DNA of 64,000 nt from Mesorhizobium sp. (GCA_004020875.1 SAPZ01000002.1:372001-436000); one strand, 5' to 3'; positions 10,368-19,301 are shown, counted from the first letter of the stretch. Made by a program: numbers and translations. The notes: a model not told the origin generated them from the letters alone.

Positions 10368-11678
10368 CTACACGTCGTTCAGCCAGCCGCCGGTGAAGCC
10401 GGCACGGCGCAACCCGGCTACGATGTACGGACAGCCTCTCATCAAGCGCCAAACCTGGTCGCTCAAGTGGTTTTCGATCATCAGCACGATGGGGCCCTGG
10501 TTGATGCCAAAGTGCCAGGGAGACACCCAGAAGCCGTAGGGATTGCTCGGCTCTCCAGGATGAGTGGGGTTGAAGGCGGCCTTGAAGCCGTATCTGTTGA
10601 ACTCTTTCAGCTTCGCTTGATGGATGCAGAAGTCGAGCGCCTCCAGGACAATCTCCGGAGCGAACGGCAATGAAGCGGCGACCGCCCAAGGCGCGAGCGT
10701 GCCGTCATCCGGTCCATAGGGAACGCCACGCCCGACATAGTCGTAGAACTCGCGGACGATGCCATTGAGCCTGAGAGTAGCCGGACCTGGCCCCTCGCTC
10801 GCGGTGATGCCCCAGCAGCACTCTCGGTAGCCCTCGAACTTGCGCGGGTTCATGATGGCATAGCATTGCTGGAGGTAGGTTGCCCGCCGGCTGTTCTCGA
10901 AATAGTCGATGCCCTTTTCCCGCATGAAGGCATCCCGGATTCCGCGAAAGTCGATCCAGACATGCGACAGCTGATGCGTGAACAGCGGCCCGGCATAGAG
11001 GTATTCGTGGCCGTAGCAGCTTTCCCAGCGGTAGGTCGACGTCCAGGCGGCGTAGCTGCTCTCGGGAAGAGGAAAGGTCGGTGAGCCGAGCGCCAGAACG
11101 TAAAGCAGAAGGGCCTCGTCATAGCCCTCCCAGCGGTATTTGATGAACCCGTTTTCGGGGGTCCAGCCGTGAGTCGCTGTCGCGCCCTGGTTCTGTGCCC
11201 ATTGCCAGTCGGCACGGCGATAGAGAGCATCGGCAAGCGTGCGGATTTCCCGCTCCTCCGCTGCGTTCGCGCCAAAATAGGCGGCCGCTGTCAAACCGCC
11301 CGCCAACAACAGGGTGCTGTCGATCGTAGACAGCTCGCAGTGCCAAGCGCGGCGGCCGGTCTGCATGTCTAGAAAGTGATAGTAGAACCCGCGGTAGCCG
11401 GTGGCGTCAGCCTCGGGTCCGTGATTGCTCGTCCAGAAGAATCGCAGCGTGGCCAGCGTTCTTGCCACGGCTGCCTGGCGCGTCATGAACCCGCGCTCGA
11501 CAGCGACGGGATAGCAGGCAAGAGCGAGTCCCGTCGCGGCGATGCTGGCCGGCCAATCGGCGGCGGTCTTGTCGCGAATGAGGCCATTAGCCGGATTCAC
11601 CTCGCCCAGGAAGTAGTTGAAGGTTTCGCGCTGCAACAACAGCAGTTCTTCCGCGCGGACGCTCCGCTTCGCTTCCAT
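10368..11678 (-). CDS. glucoamylase-like (GH144-type) protein
   Basis: A 436-residue protein resembling the glycoamylase-like domain (PF10091) seen in beta-1,2-glucanases and at the C-terminus of cyclic glucan synthases. Typical stretches are the N-terminal LLLLQRETFNYFL, DWPASIAATGLALA and GWTPENGFIKYRWEGYDEA, and the C-terminal NPYGFWVSPWHFGINQGPIV. No clear signal peptide is seen, so a cytoplasmic location is possible. It sits between metal-resistance genes; whether it acts on cyclic beta-glucan is inference. Confidence 0.82.
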   Translation of the reverse strand: MEAKRSVRAEELLLLQRETFNYFLGEVNPANGLIRDKTAADWPASIAATGLALACYPVAVERGFMTRQAAVARTLATLRFFWTSNHGPEADATGYRGFYYHFLDMQTGRRAWHCELSTIDSTLLLAGGLTAAAYFGANAAEEREIRTLADALYRRADWQWAQNQGATATHGWTPENGFIKYRWEGYDEALLLYVLALGSPTFPLPESSYAAWTSTYRWESCYGHEYLYAGPLFTHQLSHVWIDFRGIRDAFMREKGIDYFENSRRATYLQQCYAIMNPRKFEGYRECCWGITASEGPGPATLRLNGIVREFYDYVGRGVPYGPDDGTLAPWAVAASLPFAPEIVLEALDFCIHQAKLKEFNRYGFKAAFNPTHPGEPSNPYGFWVSPWHFGINQGPIVLMIENHLSDQVWRLMRGCPYIVAGLRRAGFTGGWLNDV

Positions 11679-11738
11679 GGCCTCACCTTTTCCTGGTCGT
11701 GCGGCCCGTCGCGGTGCGACGCGACGGTCCCTTCGACC

Positions 11739-12665
11739 TCACATCATGCCCATCGGCGCCAGCGCGAGCAGTTTGTCGGCCACGGCCTTTTGCGCGTCGC
11801 TCAATGTCGCGTAAAACGGTTCGATCGCCGATTTCAACTGGCGCAGTCCTTCGAGACGTCCGGACAGCATTTGCTCGGCCTGTTCGATCCTCTTCAGCGG
11901 CGTCATGGCGGCAGGGTCAGCGGACATCATCGCGCCGCCCATCCCGGCCATCGTCTGTTCGGCGAGCTTGGCATTGGCACGCATTGCTTCGGCCACGGCT
12001 TTCCATTGCGGTTGTTGTGCATCGGTCACCTTGAGCTCGGCCTGCAGGAACGCGATGCGCCCTTCGACGTGGCTCGGGGACATTATCAGTTCAGCCGGTC
12101 CGTTGCTGGCAGACATCATGCCCATCATCATCCGCATCATCTCGCCGGACATCATACCGCCTTGAGGCATCATTCCACCCTGGGACGTCATCCCGCCCTG
12201 AGGCATCATTCCGCCCTGCGGCATCATCCCACCCTGCGGCATCATTCCGCCCTGCGGCATCATCCCGCCCTGCGGCATCATGCCCCCTTGGGGCATCATC
12301 CCGCCCTGCGGCATCATCCCGCCCTGCGGCATCATTCCGCCCTGCGGCATCATTCCGCCCTGCGGCATCATGCCCCCTTGGGGCATCATTTCACCCCGAG
12401 ACATCATTCCGCACATCATTCCACCCTGGGGCATAATTCCGCCCTGGGGCATCATCCCACCCTGCGGTATCATCCCGCTCTGGGGCATCATCCTGCCTTG
12501 GGACGTCATTCCGCCTTGGCGCATCGTCGCGGCGCTATCGCCGGACAGCGGAGCGGGCGAAGTGGCAGGCCCAGTTTCCGCAGTGGGATGATGGGAGTCC
12601 TCGGCGAAGGCTGCAGATGTGAAGAGAATGGCTGCGGCTAGGATGGACTTGCTTAGCGTTTTCAT
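11739..12665 (-). CDS. Met-rich LTXXQ/Spy-like periplasmic protein with GGMMPQ repeats
   Basis: The 308-residue protein starts with a signal peptide (MKTLSKSILAAAILFTSAAFA). About twenty tandem GGMMPQ-like hexapeptides follow (roughly residues 40-180), then a C-terminal helical LTXXQ/Spy-type domain (LKVTDAQQPQWKAV; LSDAQKAVADKL). Met clusters bind Cu(I) or Ag(I), so the repeat may be a periplasmic copper sponge. The ATG at 12665 has AGGAG nine bases upstream; the frame is open further upstream but without a start site. Homologous repeat expansion is visible at DNA level. Confidence 0.85.
   Translation of the reverse strand: MKTLSKSILAAAILFTSAAFAEDSHHPTAETGPATSPAPLSGDSAATMRQGGMTSQGRMMPQSGMIPQGGMMPQGGIMPQGGMMCGMMSRGEMMPQGGMMPQGGMMPQGGMMPQGGMMPQGGMMPQGGMMPQGGMMPQGGMMPQGGMMPQGGMMPQGGMTSQGGMMPQGGMMSGEMMRMMMGMMSASNGPAELIMSPSHVEGRIAFLQAELKVTDAQQPQWKAVAEAMRANAKLAEQTMAGMGGAMMSADPAAMTPLKRIEQAEQMLSGRLEGLRQLKSAIEPFYATLSDAQKAVADKLLALAPMGMM
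12160..12530. repeat. 18-bp tandem repeat inside the Met-rich gene
   Basis: Near-identical 18-base units (core GGCATCATCCCGCCCTGC on the plus strand) run head to tail and encode the GGMMPQ hexapeptide on the minus strand. Several adjacent units are identical, others differ at wobble sites, which suggests recent expansion by slippage or unequal crossover. Confidence 0.9.
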
Positions 12666-12710
12666 TGCTTGGTTCTCCTGGGTTTCGGGTTCAGCGTTCG
12701 TCCGCACCGG

Positions 12711-13877
12711 TTACCCGGCGCTTCCCGGCGTCGGCAGCGGCGCCTGGAATGTGATCCCGTTTGGCCCCTTGCCGACGACATACGACTGCAGGACCGACCG
12801 GTTCTTGACCGAGATCAGCGACACGGTTCCGTCGAGGATGTTGGTCACGAAGACGAAGGCGCTGTCATTGCTGACGGCAACGCCATGCGCGCCCAACCCG
12901 GTGCGGATCGTCTTGACCACCTTGCCGCTCGCGACGTTGATGACGGAGACCGTGTCGTTCGGCTTGGCCTCGGTCCCCTGGTTGGCGACAAAGATGAAGC
13001 GTCCGTCGGGCGTGGCGTGCACCTGGATCGGCGAGCGACCGACCTCGGTCCGCTCGATCACCTGTCGGGCGGACGTATTGATCACTGCGACCTTGTTCTC
13101 ATCCCGCAACGAAACATAGACGCGGCTGCCGTCGGGCGTGAACCCGACCTGTACGGGAGCTTGGCCGACTTTGATCCGCGCCACTTCGGTCAGCTTGACC
13201 GCATCGAGAACCGATACGGTTCCGTCCTTGACATTGGCGACGTAGATGAACCTACCGTCAGGGCTCATTCTGAGGCCGTGGGGATAGTCGCCGGTGGGGA
13301 CCGTCGCGATGACTGCACCGTTTGTGAGATCGATCACGGAAACGATGTTGTGTTCGGAGTCCGTGACGAAGGCTCGATTGCCGTCGGGGTCAGCGATGAC
13401 ATGGGCCGGATGTGCGCCGGCAGGAATGGAAGCGATTGGCCCCGATGCTAGGTTAGCTGTGTCAAGGACGATGAGCTTGCCCCCGGCATCCATGTCCATT
13501 TCACCCATGCCGCCTGTCTTGCTGTGATCATCGCTGTGGCCGCTCCCACCTTCACCGCCGGCGGGGCGCGGGGCCCCTACCGCGAGCAGTCTACCGGTAG
13601 CCGGGACGAACTGGACATTGTGCGGCGCGATGGCGACCGGAAAGGTTTCGACCTTCCCGGTTGAGAGGTCGATCCGGCTGATGGAGCCGTCCTCTTCGTC
13701 AGCAGTGTAGACGAAGCCTGAAGCCACGGGTTCGGCTGCTCCCGCAGGCTTGACGAGAAGAGCGGCCGCGGCGACGGCAGTAGCTGCCATCAGGGCCAAC
13801 AGCGTCGTGCGGCGGCTGATGCCAGAGCGGTTTTCGACCGCCGGAGCGACGGCATTGTTGCTACGATAGTTTCTCAC
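12711..13877 (-). CDS. YVTN-family beta-propeller protein (YncE-like)
   Basis: A twin-arginine type leader (SRRTTLLALMAATAVAAAALL) is followed by seven-bladed propeller repeats such as RAFVTDSEHNIVSVIDLTNG, RFIYVANVKDGTVSVLDAV and RVYVSLRDENKVAVIN. An insert rich in Gly, His and Asp lies near residue 120. I chose the GTG at 13877 with GAGGA nine bases upstream (388 residues); a GTG at 13901 overlapping the oxidase stop is the alternative. It follows the multicopper oxidase and is probably exported with it to the periplasm. Exact function unknown. Confidence 0.85.
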   Translation of the reverse strand: MRNYRSNNAVAPAVENRSGISRRTTLLALMAATAVAAAALLVKPAGAAEPVASGFVYTADEEDGSISRIDLSTGKVETFPVAIAPHNVQFVPATGRLLAVGAPRPAGGEGGSGHSDDHSKTGGMGEMDMDAGGKLIVLDTANLASGPIASIPAGAHPAHVIADPDGNRAFVTDSEHNIVSVIDLTNGAVIATVPTGDYPHGLRMSPDGRFIYVANVKDGTVSVLDAVKLTEVARIKVGQAPVQVGFTPDGSRVYVSLRDENKVAVINTSARQVIERTEVGRSPIQVHATPDGRFIFVANQGTEAKPNDTVSVINVASGKVVKTIRTGLGAHGVAVSNDSAFVFVTNILDGTVSLISVKNRSVLQSYVVGKGPNGITFQAPLPTPGSAG

Positions 13878-13897
13878 GGTCTTATCCTCGAAATCGG

Positions 13898-15349
13898 TCA
13901 CGCGGTGTATTCGACGACGGTCATCATGCCGGTCGCCATGTGATACAGGTGGTGGCAGTGGAAGGCCCACGTCCCCGGGTTCGCGGCGTCGAACGCCACC
14001 GTCACCTCGCGCATCGGCGGCACCCAAACGGTATCGCGGACGGCTCCCGCGAAACGGCGGCCATCGATAGCAACCACCTGGAAGTGATGGCCGTGCAGAT
14101 GCATGGGATGGCCCATCATGCTGGCGTTGCGCAGCGTCAGTTCGATGCGCTCCCCCTTCCGCGCCGGGATTGGCTGATGGTTGCCCCATGTCTTGCCGTT
14201 GAGCGTCCAGGAATAACCCTGCATCGTGCCGCCGATCTCGATGGGCTGATTCCGATCCGCGGGCGTCACCACCAAGGGCTTGGCGGCGATGAGGATGGAC
14301 TCGAATCTTAAATCCAGCGCGGCCGTCGCCTGGTCGCCAACAGACGCGATGCGCTTTACCGCGCCGCCCCTGGTCGCCAGCACGAAACCAGTGCGCTCGA
14401 CACCGCCTTCGCGCAGAGCCAGGACCGGCCATGCGCCGGCCTCGTCCGGAATGCGCAGCCGAATGTCGATGCGCTGGCCCATGGCGAGCGGAAAGCGGCG
14501 ACCGCGCACTGGGATGACGGGATTCCCGTCGACGGCGATTGCTTCGCCTTCGATTGACCCGGTGTCGATCCAGAATGCCGTGGCGGTCGCGCCGTTGATA
14601 AGGCGCAGCCGGACCGTTCCGTTCCGTTCGACTGCGAACACTTGCGGGTCGTCCAGCGTGCGGTCGTTCGCTAGGTAGGCGTCGTACTGGATATCGTTGA
14701 CGTCCATCGGCATGACCATGCCTTGCCCGCCCGACATGCCTTGCATATCCATGCCCGACATGGAGTGTCCGGCCATGCCGCCGTTTCCCGTTGCGGGCGC
14801 GGATCCGGTCAGCCCGATCAGCAATTCTTCGGGGGTCTTGAAGCTGAAGTCGTGGAACAGCACCACCACTGGCTGCTCGTCGGCACCTTGCTCGGCCGGA
14901 TCGCTGATGATGAGCGGCGCGGCAAGCAGCTGCTGTTCCTGCAGGGTATGCGCATGCATCCAGTGCGTCCCCGGCGTCGCGACGGGAAAGCTGTAGTCAT
15001 AGGATTGGCCCGGCTGGAGCAACGGCTGCGGCAGATCCGGCACGCCGTCCTGTCCGAATGGCGGCGTCAGGCCATGCCAATGGATCAAGGTTGGCGCGTT
15101 GAGCGCGTTTTCGAGTCGGAGCCGGAAGCCATCATCTGCCGACATGGTGAGCCCATGCGTGCCGTCGGACTGAACGAGACCGAAGACCTTGGCGGCGCGG
15201 CCGGCCACGTCGATGACGCGAGTTTCGGCTCGGATTATGCTGGAGGCGGCCGCTTGTGTCGCGCGGGAACTGATCAACGGCAGGACGACGCTCGCAGCGC
15301 CGGCAGCCGCGGTGGACGCCAGGAACTGGCGACGGGATATAGATTGCAT
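13898..15349 (-). CDS. TAT-exported multicopper oxidase (CopA/CueO-like)
   Basis: The 483-residue periplasmic oxidase probably oxidises Cu(I) to Cu(II). The N-terminus is a twin-arginine signal (SISRRQFLASTAAAGAASVV). Copper-site motifs are present: HWHG, the HMHAHTLQEQ segment, HPMHLHGHHFQV, and the C-terminal T1 cluster HCHHLYHMATGM. A Met/Gly-rich loop (MAGHSMSGMDMQGMSGGQGM) near residue 200 resembles the Met-rich copper funnels of CueO-type enzymes. I chose the ATG at 15349 because it starts the TAT signal; a GTG at 15403 is also in frame. Confidence 0.93.
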   Translation of the reverse strand: MQSISRRQFLASTAAAGAASVVLPLISSRATQAAASSIIRAETRVIDVAGRAAKVFGLVQSDGTHGLTMSADDGFRLRLENALNAPTLIHWHGLTPPFGQDGVPDLPQPLLQPGQSYDYSFPVATPGTHWMHAHTLQEQQLLAAPLIISDPAEQGADEQPVVVLFHDFSFKTPEELLIGLTGSAPATGNGGMAGHSMSGMDMQGMSGGQGMVMPMDVNDIQYDAYLANDRTLDDPQVFAVERNGTVRLRLINGATATAFWIDTGSIEGEAIAVDGNPVIPVRGRRFPLAMGQRIDIRLRIPDEAGAWPVLALREGGVERTGFVLATRGGAVKRIASVGDQATAALDLRFESILIAAKPLVVTPADRNQPIEIGGTMQGYSWTLNGKTWGNHQPIPARKGERIELTLRNASMMGHPMHLHGHHFQVVAIDGRRFAGAVRDTVWVPPMREVTVAFDAANPGTWAFHCHHLYHMATGMMTVVEYTA

Positions 15350-15423
15350 AGCAAAGCTCTCATATTCGTGACTTGAGGCCGGATTAACGGCAGTGATGCG
15401 CACGAACGCGAGGGCTCGTGCGC

Positions 15424-15846
15424 TCAGGCGGTCACGATGAGCTTTGGAGGGCGCAGTCGAATCGGCACCTCACCTGGAGAGGACATAAAAGGCGGGGCGG
15501 TCGCGACCGGTTGGCTCCCCGAAACGCTTGTGAAGAGATGGCCGTCAACCGTAGCGCAGAAGGAGCAACTCGAAGTCGAGATGCAGCATGTTCCTTGATG
15601 GCTAGCCTTGCCGGCATCGTTGCACGGAGCCTGATGGCCATCACGTTGTTTCACTAGGAAGCCATGATTGTGTTCCACCGCCCACTGGGCACCATGCTGA
15701 GCCACGGTCGCGTTGGCATGACCGTAAACGACAGGGGCGAACGCCACCAGAAAGGCGAGGCAGACGGCAATCCACCGCGACCCGCCGAATTCCGACGAGC
15801 GCTTTGTCGAACGGTCCAGCCCTGATCGGGTGCTATTCCGATCCAC
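15424..15846 (-). CDS. small exported Cys-rich hypothetical protein
   Basis: With the GTG at 15846 (AAGGG seven bases upstream) the protein has 140 residues. It has a hydrophobic signal segment (WIAVCLAFLVAFAPVVYGHA), a region with a His-rich part, the Cys cluster GTCCISTSSCSFC, and an RPPK tail. It starts the minus-strand copper gene run just before the multicopper oxidase. The Cys spacing and tail recall the protein at 9734-10120. A periplasmic metal-binding role is plausible but unproven. Confidence 0.6.
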   Translation of the reverse strand: MDRNSTRSGLDRSTKRSSEFGGSRWIAVCLAFLVAFAPVVYGHANATVAQHGAQWAVEHNHGFLVKQRDGHQAPCNDAGKASHQGTCCISTSSCSFCATVDGHLFTSVSGSQPVATAPPFMSSPGEVPIRLRPPKLIVTA

Positions 15847-15933
15847 AATTAAACCCTTCCACTGTGGCGACAACGCCATCTTAAAAATCATACCCCAGAG
15901 ATCGGGACCAAAATTTGCTCTAGATCAAAGAAT

Positions 15934-16728
15934 TCACGGCTCGGGAAAGAGCTCGGTGGTCTTCCCCATCGACCAGTAGGTTAGCAGACCGAGCCATTCG
16001 TGCGCGGCGAGATCGGCGGCTGCGAGGCCAGATGCGACGGATCCCGTCGGCCGCCAGAGGTCGGCCATGCCCCGTGTTCGAAAGTCCGCCGGGTAGGCGA
16101 CGACAGGAAACCCTACGGCGCGGAAGCAAGCCATCGCTCGCGGCATGTGGTTCGCCGACGTGACCAACAACCAGAGTTCCCCAGGCTTCGGCTGGATGGC
16201 CGCCTTGCTCTCGACCGCGTTCTCGCAGGTCGTGCGCGATCGTTCTTCCATTTCGATGCGCTGGGCCGGCACGCCGAGCATCACGAGAATATCGCGAGCA
16301 ACCTGCGATTCCGTTGTCCGGTTGCTGCTGATGATATGATTGGCGCCGCCCGAGAGGAATATACGAGCGTCCGGATATCGCCTGCTAAGATCCACGGCTT
16401 CGGTCAGCCGTTCTCCCGCCTCATTCATCGCCAGAGTCTGGCGATCGACGCTAACGTGGGTGTCGACGGCCCCGCCAAGCATGACAATGCCGGTCACCGG
16501 GCCGTTGATGACGGGTTTTGGAAAGCGGTTCTCCAATGCCATCAATGCGGCCGGACCCAAAGGAGCCCAGCCGCAAATGGCCAGCAGCAGCGCCGAGCCG
16601 ACGAGACTGGTTCGGCTGAGCTTCCGCCAGCCGAACGGAGCCGTGGCCACCCCGATCAATGCGAGGATGGCGATCAGGTTGGATGGAAGGAGAAATATCT
16701 CTATCAGCTTGGAGACGATGAAGGACAT
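15934..16728 (-). CDS. YdcF/SanA-type DUF218 membrane protein
   Basis: A 264-residue protein with two N-terminal membrane helices (about 7-30 and 38-58) and a DUF218 domain: GIVMLGGAVDTH, ARIFLSGGANHIIS, SRTTCENA and LVTSANHMPRAMACF. The family is tied to envelope or peptidoglycan functions but its reaction is not settled. The ATG at 16728 places the membrane helices at the start. Confidence 0.88.
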   Translation of the reverse strand: MSFIVSKLIEIFLLPSNLIAILALIGVATAPFGWRKLSRTSLVGSALLLAICGWAPLGPAALMALENRFPKPVINGPVTGIVMLGGAVDTHVSVDRQTLAMNEAGERLTEAVDLSRRYPDARIFLSGGANHIISSNRTTESQVARDILVMLGVPAQRIEMEERSRTTCENAVESKAAIQPKPGELWLLVTSANHMPRAMACFRAVGFPVVAYPADFRTRGMADLWRPTGSVASGLAAADLAAHEWLGLLTYWSMGKTTELFPEP

Positions 16729-16773
16729 CAGGCGCCAACCTTGAGTCCAGGCGAGAGGAGTCTGCGCACCGCG

Positions 16774-17316
16774 ATGACAGTGAAGCACCCAGCCGCTCGC
16801 TGGCACCCCGCCGTCAAGTTGCTCCATTGGCTGACGGTGGCTGCTCTGGCCTGGCAGGTTGTCGTCGCCCTCGGCCCTATGAAGGGGCCGGGCGTGATAG
16901 CGATGACCTGGCTGCCCACACACATCTCCATCGGCGTCACCCTATTCTGCATCCTTGTTCTGCGGCTGGTGGTTCGTGCTGTCACCAAGGCTCCCGACCG
17001 GCAAGCGCATTGGCTTGTGCGATCGGCGGCCGCTTCGGTTCATGCCTGCTTGTACGGCCTCATTCTTTCCGTCGTGATAACGGGCTGGCTCGCTTACCGC
17101 CCGATGCCCTTGATGCCTCCGACACGCCCTTTCGGATTCCTTTCGGTACCCCGCCCGCCGAACGTCGCGGGTCTGACCGCCAAAGATTTCATCGCGATCC
17201 ATGACACTCTGTTCTGGATACTTGTCGCGTTTATCGGCCTGCACGTCCTGGCCGCGCTGATCCACTCGGTACTGTTCCGCGATGGGGTTATGAAAGGAAT
17301 GCTTTTCGGACGCTGA
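16774..17316 (+). CDS. cytochrome b561-type membrane protein
   Basis: A 180-residue protein with four membrane helices and histidines placed for two b-type hemes: RWHPAVKLLHW in helix 1, THISIGVT in helix 2, VHACLYGL in helix 3 and FIGLHVLAALIH in helix 4. It likely passes electrons from the quinone pool to a periplasmic acceptor. A much longer upstream frame exists but is antisense to ydcF; the ATG at 16774 starts the family-typical protein and has an AGGAG element 13 bases before it. Confidence 0.9.
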   Translation: MTVKHPAARWHPAVKLLHWLTVAALAWQVVVALGPMKGPGVIAMTWLPTHISIGVTLFCILVLRLVVRAVTKAPDRQAHWLVRSAAASVHACLYGLILSVVITGWLAYRPMPLMPPTRPFGFLSVPRPPNVAGLTAKDFIAIHDTLFWILVAFIGLHVLAALIHSVLFRDGVMKGMLFGR

Positions 17317-17442
17317 CCTCCCTCGGCACCGAGGACCGATGCTCCTGTTCGTGTCATTAGGCCTGCAGCGCAGCTTCGCGCGGATACTCCTGCGCCCGCT
17401 CGCGAGCGGCGTGCCGACAGGCGTAAGCCGGCAAGCTCGGGA

Positions 17443-17610
17443 CTAAGGCCGCGGTGTCCTAAATCGACCCGGCCACGAGGGCGCGTTCAGATCAATGATT
17501 TTATTGAGTTCTTCGTAGGCAAGAATCAAAAATCTTCCCGCACCGTGTGCCGAGATCGCAGCTATCAAGGAGGTGGCAACAGCAAGGGTGGCGAACTGGC
17601 GGCGGCTCAT
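17443..17610 (-). CDS. short TAT-signal-like protein
   Basis: A 55-residue frame begins MSRRQFATLAVATSLIAAISA, a twin-arginine-like leader, leaving a short mature part. It follows the NrsF gene by about 20 bases in the same direction and has GAGA six bases before the ATG. I do not recognise a family. It could be a truncated exported protein. Confidence 0.5.
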   Translation of the reverse strand: MSRRQFATLAVATSLIAAISAHGAGRFLILAYEELNKIIDLNAPSWPGRFRTPRP

Positions 17611-17630
17611 GGTCATTCTCGTGAGTTGGA

Positions 17631-18296
17631 TCAGTTGAGGGTCGGGGAACGCGGCGCCACCCAGCCAAACATCGTGCGCGCAAAGACACTGCCCAGGAGG
17701 ACGAGCATTGCGGCCATGCCAACATTTATGATCAGAATCATGATGGTCGCGTCGATGGGGTGGATTAGCGACAGCGCCGTGGCGGTGATGGCCGCGATCG
17801 ACAGGCTGCCCATGATCGTCACGATGCGCGGTTGCAGCAACGCCGAATGGCGCAGCATGACCAGCATAGCGAGAGACAGCGGCAGGCTCGTAAGAATGAT
17901 CGTCGCGAAGCACCGGGCCGTTTCGCCGAAGGTCACGCCTTGCGGCCCGATGCTCACCCATTGCGTGAGGCATTGATAGCTGATGTTCGACAGCCAAAGG
18001 CAAAGCGTCGGAATCGGCAACAGCAGCCACAGCCGCGAGCGATCCGGCAAGCTCAGCGCGAAGGCGGCGATCGCCGAGAGAATTCCGGTTGCGAGCGAAG
18101 CCGCCATTCCCATCACGAATGAAGGCTCGCGCAGACACTGTGCCAGGTCGAAGCGGAGACCTTGGCTGATGACCAGCAGGAACAGGACCATCGTGGCCAG
18201 CAGAAGCCAGGTTGCTGCGCGAGCTACCGATGGCCGAAGTCGTTTGACGGGCTTTACGTCGCTCGCCAAACCGGCAATGAGATCATCAGTTTTCAC
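17631..18296 (-). CDS. nrsF: NrsF-type anti-sigma factor (DUF1109)
   Basis: A 221-residue protein with six hydrophobic segments and an N-terminal cytoplasmic stretch, matching NrsF/DUF1109 negative regulators of SigF-type ECF sigma factors. Conserved Cys (RFDLAQCLREP; SYQCLTQW) are in the positions the family uses. It starts with GTG at 18296, overlapping the stop of a sigma-factor remnant at 18286. Its cognate sigma gene is broken here, so it may act on a sigma factor encoded elsewhere or be on its way out. Confidence 0.85.
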   Translation of the reverse strand: MKTDDLIAGLASDVKPVKRLRPSVARAATWLLLATMVLFLLVISQGLRFDLAQCLREPSFVMGMAASLATGILSAIAAFALSLPDRSRLWLLLPIPTLCLWLSNISYQCLTQWVSIGPQGVTFGETARCFATIILTSLPLSLAMLVMLRHSALLQPRIVTIMGSLSIAAITATALSLIHPIDATIMILIINVGMAAMLVLLGSVFARTMFGWVAPRSPTLN

Positions 18297-18408
18297 GACT
18301 CTCGTCTCCTTTGAGGATCGCCTTGCGCAGGCTTGCGATGGCGCGATGCGTTGCCACCTTTAGTGACCCAATGGAAATCCCTGTGGCCGCCTGGAAGGCA
18401 CCACCAAT
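18286..18408 (-). pseudogene. 3' remnant of an ECF (SigF-like) sigma factor gene
   Basis: Minus-strand translation upstream of nrsF gives AATGISIGSLKVATHRAIAS, the helix-turn-helix region 4.2 of ECF sigma factors, ending at TGA 18286-18288 inside the nrsF start region. An in-frame TAG at 18409-18411 and loss of similarity upstream show that the rest of the gene is missing. The normal sigma/anti-sigma overlap is kept, so this is a truncation rather than a random match. Confidence 0.75.
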
Positions 18409-18411
18409 CTA

Positions 18412-18731
18412 AGTAACTGCAGAAGCAGAAGTATGGGTCTAAGACGCCGGCTAGGGCCGAAAGTAGTCCGACGATTCTGGGCGCGAAAAATCAAAAAGCT
18501 GACATTCGGGTTGGTTGGGCATTGTCGTCACAATGACTTGAAGCGGCCATTCGCACTTTGGTTCTGAGGTCGATCAGTTCGTCAGCGGAGGTATGTAGCA
18601 GCCACCTGCTACCAGCTGCCCAATATTTTGTGCTAGCCAACGAACGAATGGCGAACCTCACCGAGGTCGTGTAGGGTCAGAAAAGAAGACGCGACCCCGA
18701 CACAAACGGCGGGGTGAATCTGGGAGGATTC
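18412..18731. other. intergenic region without a gene
   Basis: No supported reading frame or RNA gene was found. The left edge is the breakpoint of the truncated sigma factor gene. Confidence 0.5.
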
Positions 18732-19205
18732 ATGGTCGACATCATCTCCAAGCGGGATGGCCCAAGGCGCGAGGACGTTCAGGTCAAGCGACTGATCGAA
18801 CAGAACCGCTCGACGATAGTGCGCCTTGCCGACCAGATCAGCGGCGGCGGTTATTCGGCGTCGAGAAAACCCCGCCAGAAGCCGGAAGCCGAAGGACTGA
18901 TCATCCATGTTGGCGGTGGTTCGCCAGTCGCCGCCGAAGCGGAGCCATCCATCCGGGTCAGCATCAACGGCCGGGTGGTCTCGTTGGACCGGAACACAGG
19001 CCGCCAACTCCATCATATCGGCGATATCCGGAACCGGGGCGGCGAACAGGTCTTTGTCCTGGCAACGAAACAGAATGGCTTCTTCTCGCCGGTCGATGAA
19101 ACCGTCGCACGGGCGCTTGCCTGCCTGGATGGATCCCTGCTCACGGCTACCTACACCGAAGAGCAGCTTGCCGCCGACATCGGAGTGAAACTCGGCATCG
19201 CCTAG
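18732..19205 (+). CDS. hypothetical protein upstream of the sigma-54 activator
   Basis: A 157-residue soluble protein starting MVDIISKRDGPRREDVQVKR, with GGAGGA five bases before the ATG at 18732. It contains an Arg/Lys-rich N-terminal half and a compact C-terminal half (QVFVLATKQNGFFSPVDETV). No known domain was recognised. It lies just upstream of and co-directional with the activator gene, so the two may be co-transcribed. Confidence 0.65.
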   Translation: MVDIISKRDGPRREDVQVKRLIEQNRSTIVRLADQISGGGYSASRKPRQKPEAEGLIIHVGGGSPVAAEAEPSIRVSINGRVVSLDRNTGRQLHHIGDIRNRGGEQVFVLATKQNGFFSPVDETVARALACLDGSLLTATYTEEQLAADIGVKLGIA

Positions 19206-19301
19206 CGTATCTTGCCAAGATCGTAGCGGGCGCTTAGCTCGCGAAACTGCAGCCCGACAGCGTACAGAAATACCGTGCCCCCAAGGTTCTGTGATGACTG
19301 A

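Noticed and set aside
12160..12530. Regular short repeats that could suggest a CRISPR array
   Set aside because: There are no unique spacers; the repeats are contiguous 18-base codon blocks within one coding frame.
16000..16773. Long N-terminal extension of the cytochrome b561 frame
   Set aside because: Antisense to ydcF; cytochrome b561 similarity begins only at the ATG at 16774.
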